From the NCBI GenBank assembly GCA_949317995.1, contig OX439036.1, positions 4,643,207 to 4,707,206 on the forward strand: a DNA stretch of 64,000 nucleotides, in the 5' to 3' direction. The notes below the pieces were generated by a model. The model made no database searches, was not told the DNA's origin, and worked only from the letters and a program-made list of their open reading frames with translations. Positions 36,393 through 49,337 of this stretch are shown in pieces. A program made the translations under genes and the position numbers. The DNA comes from Acholoe squamosa (Eukaryota; Annelida; Polychaeta; Phyllodocida; Polynoidae). Positions within the stretch are counted from its first letter, which is position 1, and each line of letters opens with the position of its first letter.

Positions 36393-37123
36393 CTGGAGCT
36401 TAATTCAAAACATCCTGGGATCACGACCCCAGCGATCTTAGAAATCAATCAGCCTTATCCTATTAAGCGATCTTAGTACCTTTGCAGTTGACTGGGTTCA
36501 CATATCCTAGCCAGCACTAAGATTGCATCGCTCTTAGCCTCAGCCCTCCTACACTATTCCAAGAAGAAATGACTAGGCACAGGGGTAAGAGTACCAAAAT
36601 AAAGGAATAGCTGTGGGGTCACTCTTCTTCACAAGAGTGCTTATACCATCGTTCCCTGTCCCCATATGAGTTAACAAAGGAGCACAGGGTGCAGTTGACC
36701 CCTGTACAGTATTCAAGAGTTGTTCCCATGAATGTATGATTTACGCTTGCCTATTAGAAGCATTGTGCCCTCCCCCCAGGACGAAGAGAGAGAAGGGAAG
36801 AATTACCTTACAGTGTACTTAAGGACACTCAGCAAACATCCTCCCTCCTCTCTATATGTATGCAGCAGACTATTCACTCTTTCGATCAGGAGTGTTCCCT
36901 GTAAGTGCTCTTGTACTCAGGTGAAACCACTATGCATTTCTTTCACTAAAATCGCAGTGATCTTAGTGGTGGAAATGGAATAGTGAATTGATCCCACGAC
37001 TAGCTTTTCTGGACAGGCCTGCAACCACTGCATTACATAGGGTAGACCAGCCAGGTCTTATGATATGTGCCTAAACTAAGATCGCTGGGGTTGGGATCCC
37101 AGGATGTTTTGAATTAAGCTCCA
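36393..37123 (+). mobile_element. 731-bp TIR element, complete copy
   Basis: The inverted ends begin CTGGAGCTTAATTCAAAACA, followed by GATCTTAG strings. Further GATCTTAGTG / CACTAAGATC pairs lie inside. Two relatives follow at 39342-40135 and 40138-40573. Confidence 0.8.
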
Positions 37124-37213
37124 GTCCATTGACCTTTACTAAACCTTAGTGAAGATAAATTATGTGTAAGCCTAAATCTTTTTTTTTTTTTGGTTTCCTC
37201 TTCGATTAGAATG

Positions 37214-38397
37214 TAGGGTAGATTAACCTAAAGATGGCCGTTGCTGTGCAGGTTTTCAATCAGGTGTTTGTAGTTGCTAATATATCTGGAAGTTGTGGGT
37301 CTTCAGACTTCCAAAATACATTGAATAAAAGATAATTGATTGGCCTTTTGTGCCTGTTATATTTCAAAAATCCATTTATATATATGTTATTTCTAGTTTA
37401 TCACCCTTACTACAAATATTCCATTTAGTTCAATTTCACCTTGAGATTACCACTTTGCACCTAGAGTTGACCACTTAATATCCGTCCTTTTGATAAATCC
37501 CGTTTGATTAAAACATAAAATTAAGGATTAAACAAGTTCCTTAAATATATATGAAATAAAATCTTTAAATATACTGCACCATAAAAAAATATATGATTTA
37601 GAGTGGCTAAAATAAAATGAAAATTAGAACAATGGCATGCCTTTTGATATCGTAAATCTCATCAAAACAGAGGTGATAATGCTAACCTTTGATTGAAAAA
37701 GCTTCATTTTAACTGTGCTTTAACCAAATTGAAATATGCACTATACTAACCCAGCTCTTGATTTTATAATCATGCTCTCAGTATCACAAACTTACTCTAC
37801 ATAACTAGTAGTAGGATTCCAATCAAGGTTGAAATGTGTGTATCAGAACATCATCCAGGAAATTTTGTATCTGAAACTGTTCTAAATAAGAATCTTTGGA
37901 TGTAATTCTATATTACAAATGCTATCTATTCAATGAAATGCATAAATAACTCAGTAAGGGGTGGTCTGCTCAAGGTGAAATCGTAGTCATCTCAAGGTGA
38001 AATTGGTATGTTCTAGAAAATTAGTCCTATACAGAAAGCATTTAACATTTCTGCACTTATGCTATCATTTAGCAAAAATATTTATCTATGGCTACAGTCA
38101 AAATGTTGTATATGTGAGCACTTGTCATCTTTAAATTATCAAACCAAAGGTGGAGAATTCTGATGAAATGACCAGCTGGTCATGATAGAATCCATTCAAA
38201 CATGGGAACTTTAGTGTATCACCATACAATGACAATATCTTCATATATTCCAGGACATCATTCTATGGGGTACTATAACACCTTTATATCAATAACATTA
38301 GGGTTTAAGACCAATGCAGTACATGTAAAAATGAGACAGACAATCTGACAGGTGGTCAACTCTAGGTATGTGGTCGTCTTTAGGTTAATCTACCCTA
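37214..38397 (+). mobile_element. 1.2-kb non-autonomous DNA transposon, copy 2
   Basis: Its ends are TAGGGTAGATTAACCTAAAG and the inverse, with TA-like flanks. It is the opposite orientation of 32911-33995. Confidence 0.8.
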
Positions 38398-39341
38398 CAT
38401 AAATTCACAATCCGTAATGAATGTGCACTAGATATGTGTTTGGTAACACCAACTGAAGCTAATATCAGCAGGATATTATGTCTGTCACATCCCCACATTA
38501 CCATCTACTCCTAGAGTTCCCTGCAAGAAAAAAGAAACCCTGCTGAGATCCTACAAGTGTCTAAAGGAGAGGATAGCTGAAATTAGAATGCTTCCTTAGC
38601 CCCATTTAGAATCCCATGAATCCCATTTATAATGTTTATGTGGATTCACCTAGACAGCTCACAAAATTGCAGAAAACATGTCAATGTGTGGGTGGCACCA
38701 AGTTTTTATTCTAAAATTAAACATTGATTTACCTTCAAAATACTGAGAGAAGGTGACTTTTAGTAACCATTTATTTGCATGAAAGGACACCTATCTGAAT
38801 TAGCTGATAAAGCATCTGAAAATCAATCTTAGTTATAGGAGCTCCATATCTTGGGTAGAAAAGTAAATTGCAGGTGAATAGATATCCTTTCCATACAAAA
38901 AATAGTAGGCCTAGTGGAATTAAGCCAAAATGGCAATATGAACAGTTATGTAAAATCGATGAACACAGGTGTTCGAGCATACAAAGACTCTGGTATGGCT
39001 AATAGCACCCGCAGGAAATTAGGGTGCATCTGATACATGACTATGCTTAGGAATGCTAACCAGGTTCAATGTAAATCGAGGTGCAGCTTCCTCAGAAGAT
39101 GGTACTAAACACTGTATATAAATTGTATGCAATAAAGAATTTGTACCCCCCCCCCAAAAAAAAAAAAAAGCCTGTCCATGAGTGTGTGGGGTGAATGAGT
39201 GCAGGCAGTGTGAAAGACAAGCAGTGGTCTCTGAGTGCAGCTGGAGAGGTAACTGGAGAAGAGATAGAAGTGGTAAAAGTACATTAAATGATGAACAGAT
39301 GGAATCTGGACAAACATTTTGTCTGTGCATGCAAGTAGACC

Positions 39342-40135
39342 AGGAGCTTAATTCAAAACATCCTGGGATCACACCCCAGTGATCTTAGTGTAGGCACATA
39401 TCATAAGACCTGGCCAGTCTACCCTATCTAATGCAGTGGTTGCAGGCCTCTCAGGAATAGTAAGTCCTGGGATCACTTTACTATTCCTTTTCCAGTGCTA
39501 AGATCACTGCGATCTTAGTGAAAGAATTGCATAGTGGTTTCACCTGAGTACAAGAGCACTTACAGGGAACACTCCTGATTGAAAGAGTGAATATAGCCTG
39601 CTGCATACATAAACAGGGGAGGGAGGATGTTTACTGAGAGTCCTTGAGGGCTCTTAGGCCTACTCATGCGTTAAGGGCACTCTAAGGTAATTCTTCCTTC
39701 TCAAGTTTTGAAGTGAAGTCCTACCCCACTCCCTTTGGTATCCTCTTGCTGCAAGCGAGACTCTGTCTTTGGGGAATTTCATCTGTCTCTCTCTATTGAG
39801 GTAAGATATTTTTATTTTATACTGGTTGAACATTTGCATTAAAGTTACCTTATTTACAGATGAAATCTAATATATTTCTTAGCCCATATGGGGACGGGGA
39901 AAGATGGTATAAGCACTCTTGTGAAGAAGAGTGACTCCCTTTATTTTGGGACTCTTACCCCTGTGCCTAGTCAGTACTTCTTGGAATAGTGTAGGAGGGC
40001 TGAGGCTAAGATTGATGCGATCTTAGTGCTGGCTAGAAAATGTGAATGCAGTCTGATCTTAAGATTGCTTAATAGGATAAGGTAGAATAATTCATAAGAT
40101 CACTGGGGTTGTGATCCCAGGATGTTTTGATTTAT
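39342..40135 (-). mobile_element. TIR element of the 36393 family, inverted copy
   Basis: It runs in inverse order to 36393-37123: the block with 'aggagtgttccctgtaagtg' appears here as its complement near 39550. It carries extra sequence near 39650-39890. Confidence 0.75.
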
Positions 40136-40137
40136 CC

Positions 40138-40573
40138 TCCTGGAGCTTAATCAGCCTTATCCTATTAAGCGATCTATTAGAAGCATTGTGCCCTCCCCCC
40201 AGGACAAAGAGAGAGAAGGGAAGAATTACCTTGCAGTGCACTTAACGCATGAGTAGCCCTAAGAACCCTCAAGGACACTCAGCAAACGTCCTCCCTCCCT
40301 TCTTTATGTATGCAGCAGGCTATTCACTCTTTCGATCAGGAGTGTTCCCTGTAAGTGCTCTTGTACTCAGGTGAAACCACTATGCATTTCTTTCACTAAG
40401 ATCGCAGTGATCTTAGTGGTGGAAATGGAATAGTGAAGTGATCCCAGGACTAGCTATTCTGGACAGGCCTGCAACCACTGCATTACATAGGGTAGACCAG
40501 CCAGGTCTTATGATATGTGCCTACACTAAGATCGCTGGGGTTGGGATCCCAGGATCTTTTGAATTAAGCTCCT
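40138..40573 (+). mobile_element. TIR element of the 36393 family, internally deleted copy
   Basis: It starts CTGGAGCTTAA, jumps into the middle of the element, then matches 36750-37120 closely to its right end. It lies directly against the preceding inverted copy. Confidence 0.75.
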
Positions 40574-40829
40574 GAGTCATTGCATGGATAACTGAAGTTG
40601 ATAAAGCCAGCTAACATGGTGTGCTAAATGCTGAATTAAGACCCCAAGGTAGTTCTAATGGATTGCAATAATAGTTTTAACAAAAGTACAAAAGTGACAT
40701 AGTGACACACATAACCATCGGTAATACTTGATAGCACATATTCCATACTTTCTACTTGCATTTACATGTTTGTTTTATGCTTTACAATTAAAAAGAAAAA
40801 AAAAAACTTAAACGATATACTTTAAAACA

Positions 40830-41200
40830 CTTTTGCTGCAGCACCTTCAACATTTTGACATAGATGAAAGCGCGTTAGCGAGAGCCCATGCGGTATATGA
40901 ACTACCATGTATACATGTTTTACATGAAGAGACACCTCCCCATATGACAGTGTATCCTTTAAGGATATTTGACTCAGAAATAGGACTCCACTATTCACTA
41001 TTGCATTATATCAATAATGCAATGAAGCACAGTGCAAACCTTACTTGATTAAAGAGTGTTATAGAAGATGGAACATACGATCAATACAATGGTATCTATT
41101 TAATGTAATGTAATGTACTACTCTACATTATCAATACAAAATGACAGGAAATGTTGGGAAGGCTTTCTTTTAGTTTCAAAGTAATAATACAAAGAGGGGT
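40830..41200. repeat. Copy C of the array, left part
   Basis: Aligns with 43320-43460 and 44150-44300 (for example 'gaactaccatgt', then 'tacatgaagaga' against 'tagataaaaaga'). The open frame at 40833-41048 is not supported as a gene. Confidence 0.5.
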
Positions 41201-41784
41201 GTTTTTATCAATAGGCATTAAACAGTTAATGTAACATCAGTAAAGGTATATCACATTGTCCTAAATATGGTTCAAGAACATATTGATCACTTTTTAAATG
41301 GTTAACTATGGGTTTATAAAATTAAGCTGGTGATGCAGTAAACAGGATATAAAAACTGGATTAATGGTTATCTTTTTTTTTCATCTACCAATCATGTCAT
41401 TACACTGGTCTCTCTGATGTAGTGAACAGGATATGAAATAATTATGTATCAAGGGTTATCTCCAATTATGTCATTAGCTAGCTCATTAACGATGCCAGTA
41501 GGTATAAATAAAAACATATCTCTGATCTCACAGAAATGCAAATGGAGCTCTTGCATAATTTGTGAAAGTTACATTGATCAACTTTAAAGTGACTCTTCAA
41601 GTTTACAGTGAGATGTCTTCCTCTATTAGCTGAAGGAAAAGGAAGATAGAGAGATATAGAGAGACAGAAACATATAGATACAGACAGAGGGAAAGACAGA
41701 AAGAGAGAGACAGAGACAGGGAGAGAGACAGACAGACGGACAGAGAGATCCTCTAGAGCAAATGAGAAAGATACCATTCACTAT

Positions 41785-42024
41785 CTAACCAATCATGAAT
41801 ATAAACATTTCAAATTCTTTAAAAATCACGAGAATATTTATGAATTCTTTTTCAAAAACAATTTTTTTCAGCCCTGAGGCAGCGCTAACCCCCAGGCAAT
41901 ATAGAACGAAATGAAGTATGATCTCCTGATGGGTGTGATGAATTAAATTCAAGCATGACAAATGATTGCCCATCAACATAAAAGGACAAACTTCATGGAT
42001 CCTAATTATGTCTGCATCATTCAT
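41785..42024 (-). pseudogene. Five-copy conserved block, copy 4 (open frame)
   Basis: The minus-strand frame begins MNDADIIRIHEVCPFMLM, close to copy 2 at 25288-25494. Nothing beyond the family resemblance can be said. Confidence 0.35.
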
Positions 42025-42620
42025 TTCACAAGGTTATGGTAGGATGGCAAGCAGGGAATTCAATGTAAAATGACCCATTGGACACTGAGTATTGCTGTCT
42101 CTTTCTTATCAATATCTTTACAAAATGTAAAATCATGAGATGGGCCTTCACAGGTCCCTTGAGAGAAATCTCATATAACTATAAAAGTAGGAAGAGCTTG
42201 TGTTACTTGAGTCCTAACTATTATTATACTACATCCCCGGGACTACATCATGTCAACTGTTTTACAATTGTGTTACATCCTGAGGTGCAATGAAATGAAG
42301 AAAATGTTAAAATGAACTATTATGCTTCCACTTCATAGTGTAAATGTCATTGACAGTTTGCATTGATAGAAAGTCCCTTTTCCAATACACAGCAACAATA
42401 TAGGTTCCATATATGAATACTCTCTCTTGTGATATTTGATGCATAGAATATATCACATCATTGATAAATTAACCACTTTGAAAACTTCACATTTGTTGCT
42501 ACTAGACTCTAGTTTATATTATGTTAATGTGATGACTTTCTTTAACATCTTGTACAAAGGCAATTGCTCTTTGTTAGTACAATGTGGCCTCTATTGTAAG
42601 CGATGCAACAGTGAGTGAGC

Positions 42621-42986
42621 CTGGAGGGTGTTGCTCCTATTGAAAAAAGAGCTGTGAGTATGTGCCCTCTTTTCTAAACAAGTCGTACACTGATTCGCCA
42701 AAGTACTTGCACTCACCACATTAGTCTGAAAAGTCACCTGCCTTGTTTAAAATAGAGAGAGCTGCACTACCAGGTACCTACTCATGTCACACGCTCTATA
42801 GTTTATTATACTGACTGACTTCTCCCAACTAGGTACCTACTCAAATCCCCCTTTTTCAGCACCGTACTTGAATGACCACTTGTGAGCAACAAAATAAACA
42901 AGTTATAGCTACATGAAAAGAAAGGACTGGAAACAAGGGCATTTTTAGCCAGCTCTTCCTTTTACTATAGGAGCAACACCCTCCAG
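42621..42986. mobile_element. MITE with CTGGAGGGTGTTGCTCCTAT ends
   Basis: The ends are inverted over about 20 bp. The paralogous site near 53600-53612 ('gtgagtgag' followed by 'agttgacaggtgac') lacks the insert. Confidence 0.8.
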
Positions 42987-43458
42987 AGTTGACATGCGAC
43001 GGCAGCTGCCTGTCACGATAACGTCTGTCACACTTTGACCCCACCCCGTGCTCAAACCATGAATGGTATTCATCTCAAATCTAGTTATAGACTACTAGAC
43101 AATGATTGTCTACTAACCCGGAAGCAAGCTACCGTCTACAATACTAATCACACATTTTCATATAATATATATGATATAAGAGCCACCCCCAACTGACCAC
43201 CTTAGAAAATAACTTCCTTATGTTGTTCTCCTTCACTAAACCTGAAAAGAAGAGTGGGTGAATGTCATATCTTTGTGCTCAAACATTTTTTCCTGAGTAA
43301 GGTCAAACACTATTGAATGACTGGGAGGTCTGTCAACTGCAGCACCCTCATCATCTATAGACAAAGGGATGGGAGTGCACACAAGGCATGTGAACTACCA
43401 TGTGCATGGTTTAGATAAAAAGATACCTCCCATATGGCAGTGTATTGTGTGAAGATAT

Positions 43459-43725
43459 CAGGAGGCCATTTCTTAACAGGCTACGACTGCTTACTTTCAA
43501 GTCGTAGTGGTAACCCTTAATTTAGTGACATTACAGCCCAATAGTATTGGCCATGTAATGCCTGCAGCACTACAACTGCCCTACCAAATGCTATCTGATT
43601 ACTACATAAGGAGTGATTGTACTGAGCAGTTGTAGTGCATTCCCTACGATCACTGGCAATAACTTTGAGGTTGTGAAGTCGTAGTAGCTGTATGCAGTCG
43701 TAGTGGTTTAAGAAATGGCCTCCTG
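43459..43725. mobile_element. MITE with AGGCCATTTCTYAA ends, copy 2
   Basis: The ends are CAGGAGGCCATTTCTTAA and its inverse, followed by CTACGACTGC / GCAGTCGTAG. Same family and same relative place as 19959-20222. Confidence 0.85.
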
Positions 43726-44699
43726 GCTTTGTGTTAGTACTTGACACTTCACTTAGACTTTGTTACCAGCAATGGAGGCAAAGAGAGCACCATTTGTGCC
43801 TATGTATTGTGTAGACGTAGAGTAATGTCATATATCTGAAATGATTCCACAGAACTCGTTATGAGGTTTCCTGCCGGTACATGCAGCACTGCTAAGGGTT
43901 GAATCCAGGGGCTTATACCAAGAGGACCTTCATTCACACTGTCTTTATTGTTATGTCTGCCTCTCTATTGGTGTATGAGAAACTCTGTAAAGAGTGCAAT
44001 ATTTAGCTAACAAATGTTGTCACCCTGGAATTACATACCTCCGGTTGCAGGGGTTAAAGCTGCCATCTCTACACATGCCACTTGCTAGGACTATACACTA
44101 TATGAACGCACTAGGTAATCCTTAAATGACTAAAAAAGTTGCATAAGGATGGTGCCTATGGTCGATACAATGATATCTATTTATGTGTCATCAAGTGTAA
44201 CCCACCTATGTAGATGTGAGGCTCGTAGGTATTGATATACAATGAAAGGGAATGTGAGGAGGGATTTGTTCTAACTCAAAAGAAGTAGTACAATGAAGGG
44301 TGTCCTTTAATGATATTTAACCTGTCTTTCAGCAGTGCACTCTGTCCCCCCCCCTCTGAACTAAATGTTCAATACAAGGTATAGGGTTCTAGCTATAATG
44401 CACATAGGCATTACAATATGTAACAGCAGTAAAGGTATTGTACCCTTTTTCTAATTATGGTCCAAAAACATATAGATCACTTTTGAAATCGCAGACTATG
44501 GGTATAAAATAGTCCTGGTCTCTCTAATGCAGTGAACAGGATATAAAATATGCATTAAAGGTTATCTTTCTTCATCTATCAATCATGTCAATAGATAATC
44601 AGCCATGTAAAGCAAACTAATAAAATACCATTCACTATTTAACCAATCATGATTCTAAACATTTCAAAATCCTTGAAATTCACCCATAAATCTTTTTCC

Positions 44700-44840
44700 A
44701 GAAGGGAATACAGAATCAAATGAAGTATGATCTCCCTGATGGACATGGTGGATTGAATCCAAGCATGATAAATGATTGCTGCATCAACATAAAAGGATGA
44801 ACTTCAAGGCCGCTAATTATGTCTGCATCATTTATTTCTC
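44700..44840 (-). repeat. Five-copy conserved block, copy 5
   Basis: Similar to 41870-42030 with small gaps; the frame is broken. Confidence 0.5.
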
Positions 44841-45385
44841 CGGGTTACGTTTGGATAACAAGCAGTAAATTCCATGTACAATGTCCTCATTTAACACGGA
44901 AAAGTATCGCTCAAATTTGCATCACATATAAAATCAGAAGATGGGGCTTCACAAATACTGTGAAAGAAATCAACATCTCATATATATCTAGAGGTCTATA
45001 AAAGTAGGAAGAACTTATGTTATTTGACTCCTAACTTTTACAATATTTTATGGATTGTTGATGTTTAAAATGGAAAAATAGATGTGCGTAAGACCTGAGC
45101 TCTGCAGCTAGCTCCCAACCAACCCGGGCAAGCTGTCATGGTGGATCAAAACAAACCACCATGACTCGGCGTCTTCAAAATCAGGTGTATTCCTGGTGCA
45201 TATTCATGACCTGTGCTTATTAGAGACCCTGGTTTTTATACAGGGAATATTTCATTAATGCAGTATATATTATTATAAGAATATTATATTATTCCTCATT
45301 GTTGAGTATAGAATCACTAAGCAGGTGTATCAATGTGAATTGATAAAATGTTCTTTACGAATCTTGTGTTTCATTTTTCCAACAG

Positions 45386-45432
45386 GTGAGTGAGCTAACA
45401 TTGTGATCCTGTACCTACATATACACAAACAG
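45386..45432 (+). other. 47-nt exon-like segment, copy 2
   Basis: Bounded by CAACAG and GTAGG. Same length and similar sequence as 26949-26995. Confidence 0.3.
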
Positions 45433-46268
45433 GTAGGCCTGTTCTAGACTATAGCTAGAACATGTTTTGTAATGACTGCCCAGCAAGTATGTCTAAATGG
45501 GCCCCATATTGGATCCCATTGGACATTTACGGTTAGCCAAGACATGAGTTCAAGCTGGTTAATGTCTGGGTTGACAAGCAGGGCCCAAGTGGGCTGAGCC
45601 CAGATTCTTGATTCTGGGAATTAGCCCTGCTAGGCCCATCCTAGCAGCCAATACATTTACCAGCTTGAACTCTTGCCCTGCAGTTTCATGTCTGCAGATT
45701 GCCCAGAAAGCCCAGTTGGTTCCATTCTGGAGCCCATGTGGACATGCTCGCTGGTTGTCCTTTACATATTTTACACAAAGACGATTGTTCTCTGTCAGTG
45801 ATATGTACTGCAAGAAGGGGTCTTAGTCCCCCCTGCACTAAGCCCCCTTTTCGCAGATCGTGTTACATTATGTTGTCCAGTTCTATAAGCACTTTGGCAA
45901 TGAGTAAGTGGAAATTGACATGTGATAGCAGCTGGCTGTCATGATAACGTCTGTCACCCTTCAGTCCCTTCCCTACCTCCCTAGTTTGTCTATTATGTCA
46001 AGGTGAATATCAAAGCTCCATAGCGAAAGCACTGAGACCACATATTGCATCCCTGCGGTAAATTACCAGTGCCAAATCTGCACGATGACGTCATACGCCA
46101 ACCGCGCATGCCCAGCCCTTTTTGAAACGTAAACATCCAAGATGGCGGCGGGCAGCATTTCGCGATGACGATGGGTAAATCAGAGTTAATTATGGATTAT
46201 ATTGATCAAATATCTATTGATTTTCTACTCAAACACCTTGACATAAATGTAAAGATGAACTCTGATTA

Positions 46269-46363
46269 TTTTGAGCCTCCTGTTTCTTCACTTGTGTGTC
46301 CTGCCTACCAGCCTTGTGCGGAAGGGTCAGGACACGCTCGTGAAGAAACGGTCGGCTCAAACT
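46269..46363. mobile_element. Short foldback MITE, copy 1
   Basis: The arms contain TTTGAGCC and TGTTTCTTCAC and their inverses, around a divergent centre. A second copy lies at 50524-50611. Confidence 0.7.
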
Positions 46364-46629
46364 AATCATCGTTCACCTTTACCATTGTATCAAATACAAG
46401 TCTGTGGGTACAAGCCGAGAGGACCCTTGAGTAATTGTTCCTTTTTTTTTGCGACTCTCAATATTACCTCCTGTATGTCTCTTGGTGCCAACATTACAGC
46501 CATGATGTCATAGAGTCTAGAGAATGCTATGCCCCTGAGGAAAAGGTCTGATATACGAAAAGAAATCAGGTTTGATAGAATAAGGAAGTAAGTATGATGC
46601 ATCGATGTCAACCTAGCGAGTTACTTGCC

Positions 46630-47305
46630 AGGGCTGCATTTGTGCATCACGAAGACCATTTGGTCCTTAATGATATAAGAACACTTCATGATGGCATTAC
46701 CTTTTGAGATAAGTATGCCCTTTGTTTGAATTGATTACCTTTAAATAAGCCTTTGTCAGTGTCAATGAAGAGAGACCTTTTCCAAAGTTCATCTGACTTT
46801 TATCTTTTGTTTGGTGTGGTAGCCTATAGATAATGCTGAGCTTGCTAGACATCAATGACACTGAGGTAGCATGCAACTAAACCATCAAAAAGCATTCAGA
46901 AATAATCTCCATAGATCATATATATCAGATCAATTGCTCCACATACTACAGATCTCTTTGAACTCTGCAAGGGCTGCATTTGTGCATCACGAAGACCATT
47001 TGGTCCTTAATGATATAAGAACACTTCATGATGGCATTACCCTTTGAGATAAGTATGCCCTTTGTTTGAATTGATTACCTTTAAATAAGCCTTTGTCAGT
47101 GTCAATGAAGACAGACCTTTTCCAAAGTTCATCTGACTTTTATCTTTTGTTTGGTGTGGTAGCCTATAGATAATGCTGAGCTTGCTAGACATCAATGACA
47201 CTGAGGTAGCATGCAACTAAACCATCAAAAAGCATTCAGAAATAATCTCCATAGATCATATATATCAGATCAATTGCTCCACATACTACAGATCTCTTTG
47301 AACTC
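46630..47305 (+). repeat. Recent 340-bp tandem duplication
   Basis: 46630-46969 and 46970-47305 differ at only a handful of positions. They contain no gene. Confidence 0.9.
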
Positions 47306-47491
47306 GCAACTTACTTTGTAGAATTCAGACCAGGTGGAAAAACTTTTTTTTTTCAAAGATAAGCCGCTTTCGCAACTTTTATTTTACAATAAGAAAAGAT
47401 TTCTTCTTCACAGGAAAAGTTTTTATAACACAGGATGTACATAGAATCAGATAGCCATCGATATTGCGTTTGGTATCAATGGTCTCATAAT

Positions 47492-47560
47492 GCGTGATGC
47501 ATGATGCGTGATGCATGATGCGTGATGCATGATGCGTGATGCATGATGCGTGATGCATTA
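47492..47560 (+). repeat. 14-bp minisatellite
   Basis: About five copies of GCGTGATGCATGAT, derived from the GATGCAT-rich element around it. Confidence 0.85.
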
Positions 47561-48673
47561 ATGCATCATGCCCAATGGTCATCATGATGCATTAATACAG
47601 CCCTGATGAATAATTAGCTAGGCCTACATTCATGCATTTTGCTGGACGAAGGGTCTGCATTGGTGGTTTAATGACGTGCCGAGAGCAAACTTGGGAGCAC
47701 GCCATTGGTTCATCATGACAACCAATGAGCATCAACCACCTTTAGGGGATAAGAATAGGCCTAACAGGTGACAGTTCCATCATAATCAGACATTTTGACT
47801 ATACAGTCAGTGAAATCTATGCAAAAAAATATAATATGATAAAGGAAGGCTGGATAATAACACATCAGCCATAATTTTGGGAACGTCTTTAGCTATTACT
47901 GTAGACACACTTACTATGCCATCATTAGTAAATAAATATGTTAAGGTAATAAAGGGTGTTGTGCAGGAAGGGTGGGTCTCTCGCAATAGCCTACCCTGCT
48001 GTCAACTCTGTGCAAGATTATTCTTCTCTTTACCCCTTGTTGAGTTGAGTTGAGTATCCAGATTTAAAATTTTCACTGTGTATATGCGGTCAATTGATCT
48101 ATATCCTATAGAGAAACGCAACTAGAGATTTACCTTGTAGAATCCGGACAAAAACAGGTGGAAGAAGTCAACATATTTTACTGACAATGATATTATTACT
48201 TATATTTCACTTTAAGTTAATGATTGTAAGTCCAAAATTAGTTTCTTTATAAATTGAAATGATTGTGTACATGATATTAGATAAAAGGTAGAATTGTACT
48301 CAAAATCCATTGTGCCATTCAATGATACGATATAAAGAAGCGTTCATAGCTAAACATGACACCGACATGCTTTGAACAGAAACCGAATAACATTTATGTA
48401 TCCTATAATGCTCTATTGTCTTTTATATATACTTCTAGGCTAGTTGCTGACGTTTCTCTTATATAGAATCGTAGACCACCTTCAATAACAGAAGTGTTGT
48501 ACAGACCTGTTTGAATCTGAATTTTTTTGGGGCTGCTGATGCAGGAGTCCATCAAACATTGATCATCCTGATGCACCGAGAAAGTTCTGGTGAGTCTGCT
48601 TTTCAGCACCTCATTGGTACATTGTGCCGACCCTGCGGGAGTGCGTCACCAGGGCAGCAATAATGTATATATC

Positions 48674-48916
48674 ATGACAACCAATGGGCATGATGCATAA
48701 ATGACAACCAATGGGCATGATGCATAAATGACAACCAATGGGCATGATGCATAAATGACAACCAATGGGCATGATGCATAAATGACAACCAATGGGCATG
48801 ATGCATAAATGACAACCAATGGGCATGATGCATAAATGACAACCAATGGGCATGATGCATAAATGACAACCAATGGGCATGATGCATAAATGACAACCAA
48901 TGGGCATGATGCATAA
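48674..48916 (+). repeat. 27-bp minisatellite, nine exact copies
   Basis: The period is exactly 27 and the unit starts ATGACAACCAATGGGCATGA. Because 27 is a multiple of three, all frames stay open and give false repetitive proteins. The array sits inside a copy of the GATGCAT palindromic element. Confidence 0.95.
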
Positions 48917-49044
48917 ATGCATCAGCAGCTCTTAAAGGGTTAATTGGCACACATCTGAATATGTTATTATTAACAAGGTTTTATGAGGCCTTGTGCTGTT
49001 GTATCACTTACAGTATTCATGACTAAGCTGGAGGATGCCCCTCA

Positions 49045-49110
49045 TATAATTATCCTTTGCTAACACACACGTGTCATGAATTATCAATTGATTACTTGTT
49101 CCTTATACCA
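49045..49110 (+). repeat. Half of the 24141 foldback element
   Basis: Matches the right arm of 24141-24265 (TCCTTTGCTAACACACACG, then ATGAATTATC). Confidence 0.65.
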
Positions 49111-49337
49111 CTATTCCTGCACCTGCCTTACTGTTATGCCCTCTTCTACCAGTGCCTTATGAGAGCATATACGCACATGTATGTGCTTTTTTGGGATTTT
49201 TGGATATACTTTTTCGAGGTCAAGTTGGACTTGTAAGAGTATTAAACCTAGCCATTACGCCACACTAAATTCAATGGGAAAATAAATAAATTCTAACCTG
49301 TAGTGGTAGTCCTGTGTTTACACCCACTGTTTGTTTT

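Noticed and set aside
45549-45675. Foldback element around 'gttcaagctggt'
   Set aside because: Only about 17 bp of the arms pair well; the support is too weak to list as an element.
48611-48950. Repetitive proteins and a CRISPR-like appearance
   Set aside because: The nine units are contiguous 27-mers without spacers in a eukaryotic genome, so there is no CRISPR. The open frames follow from a period divisible by three.
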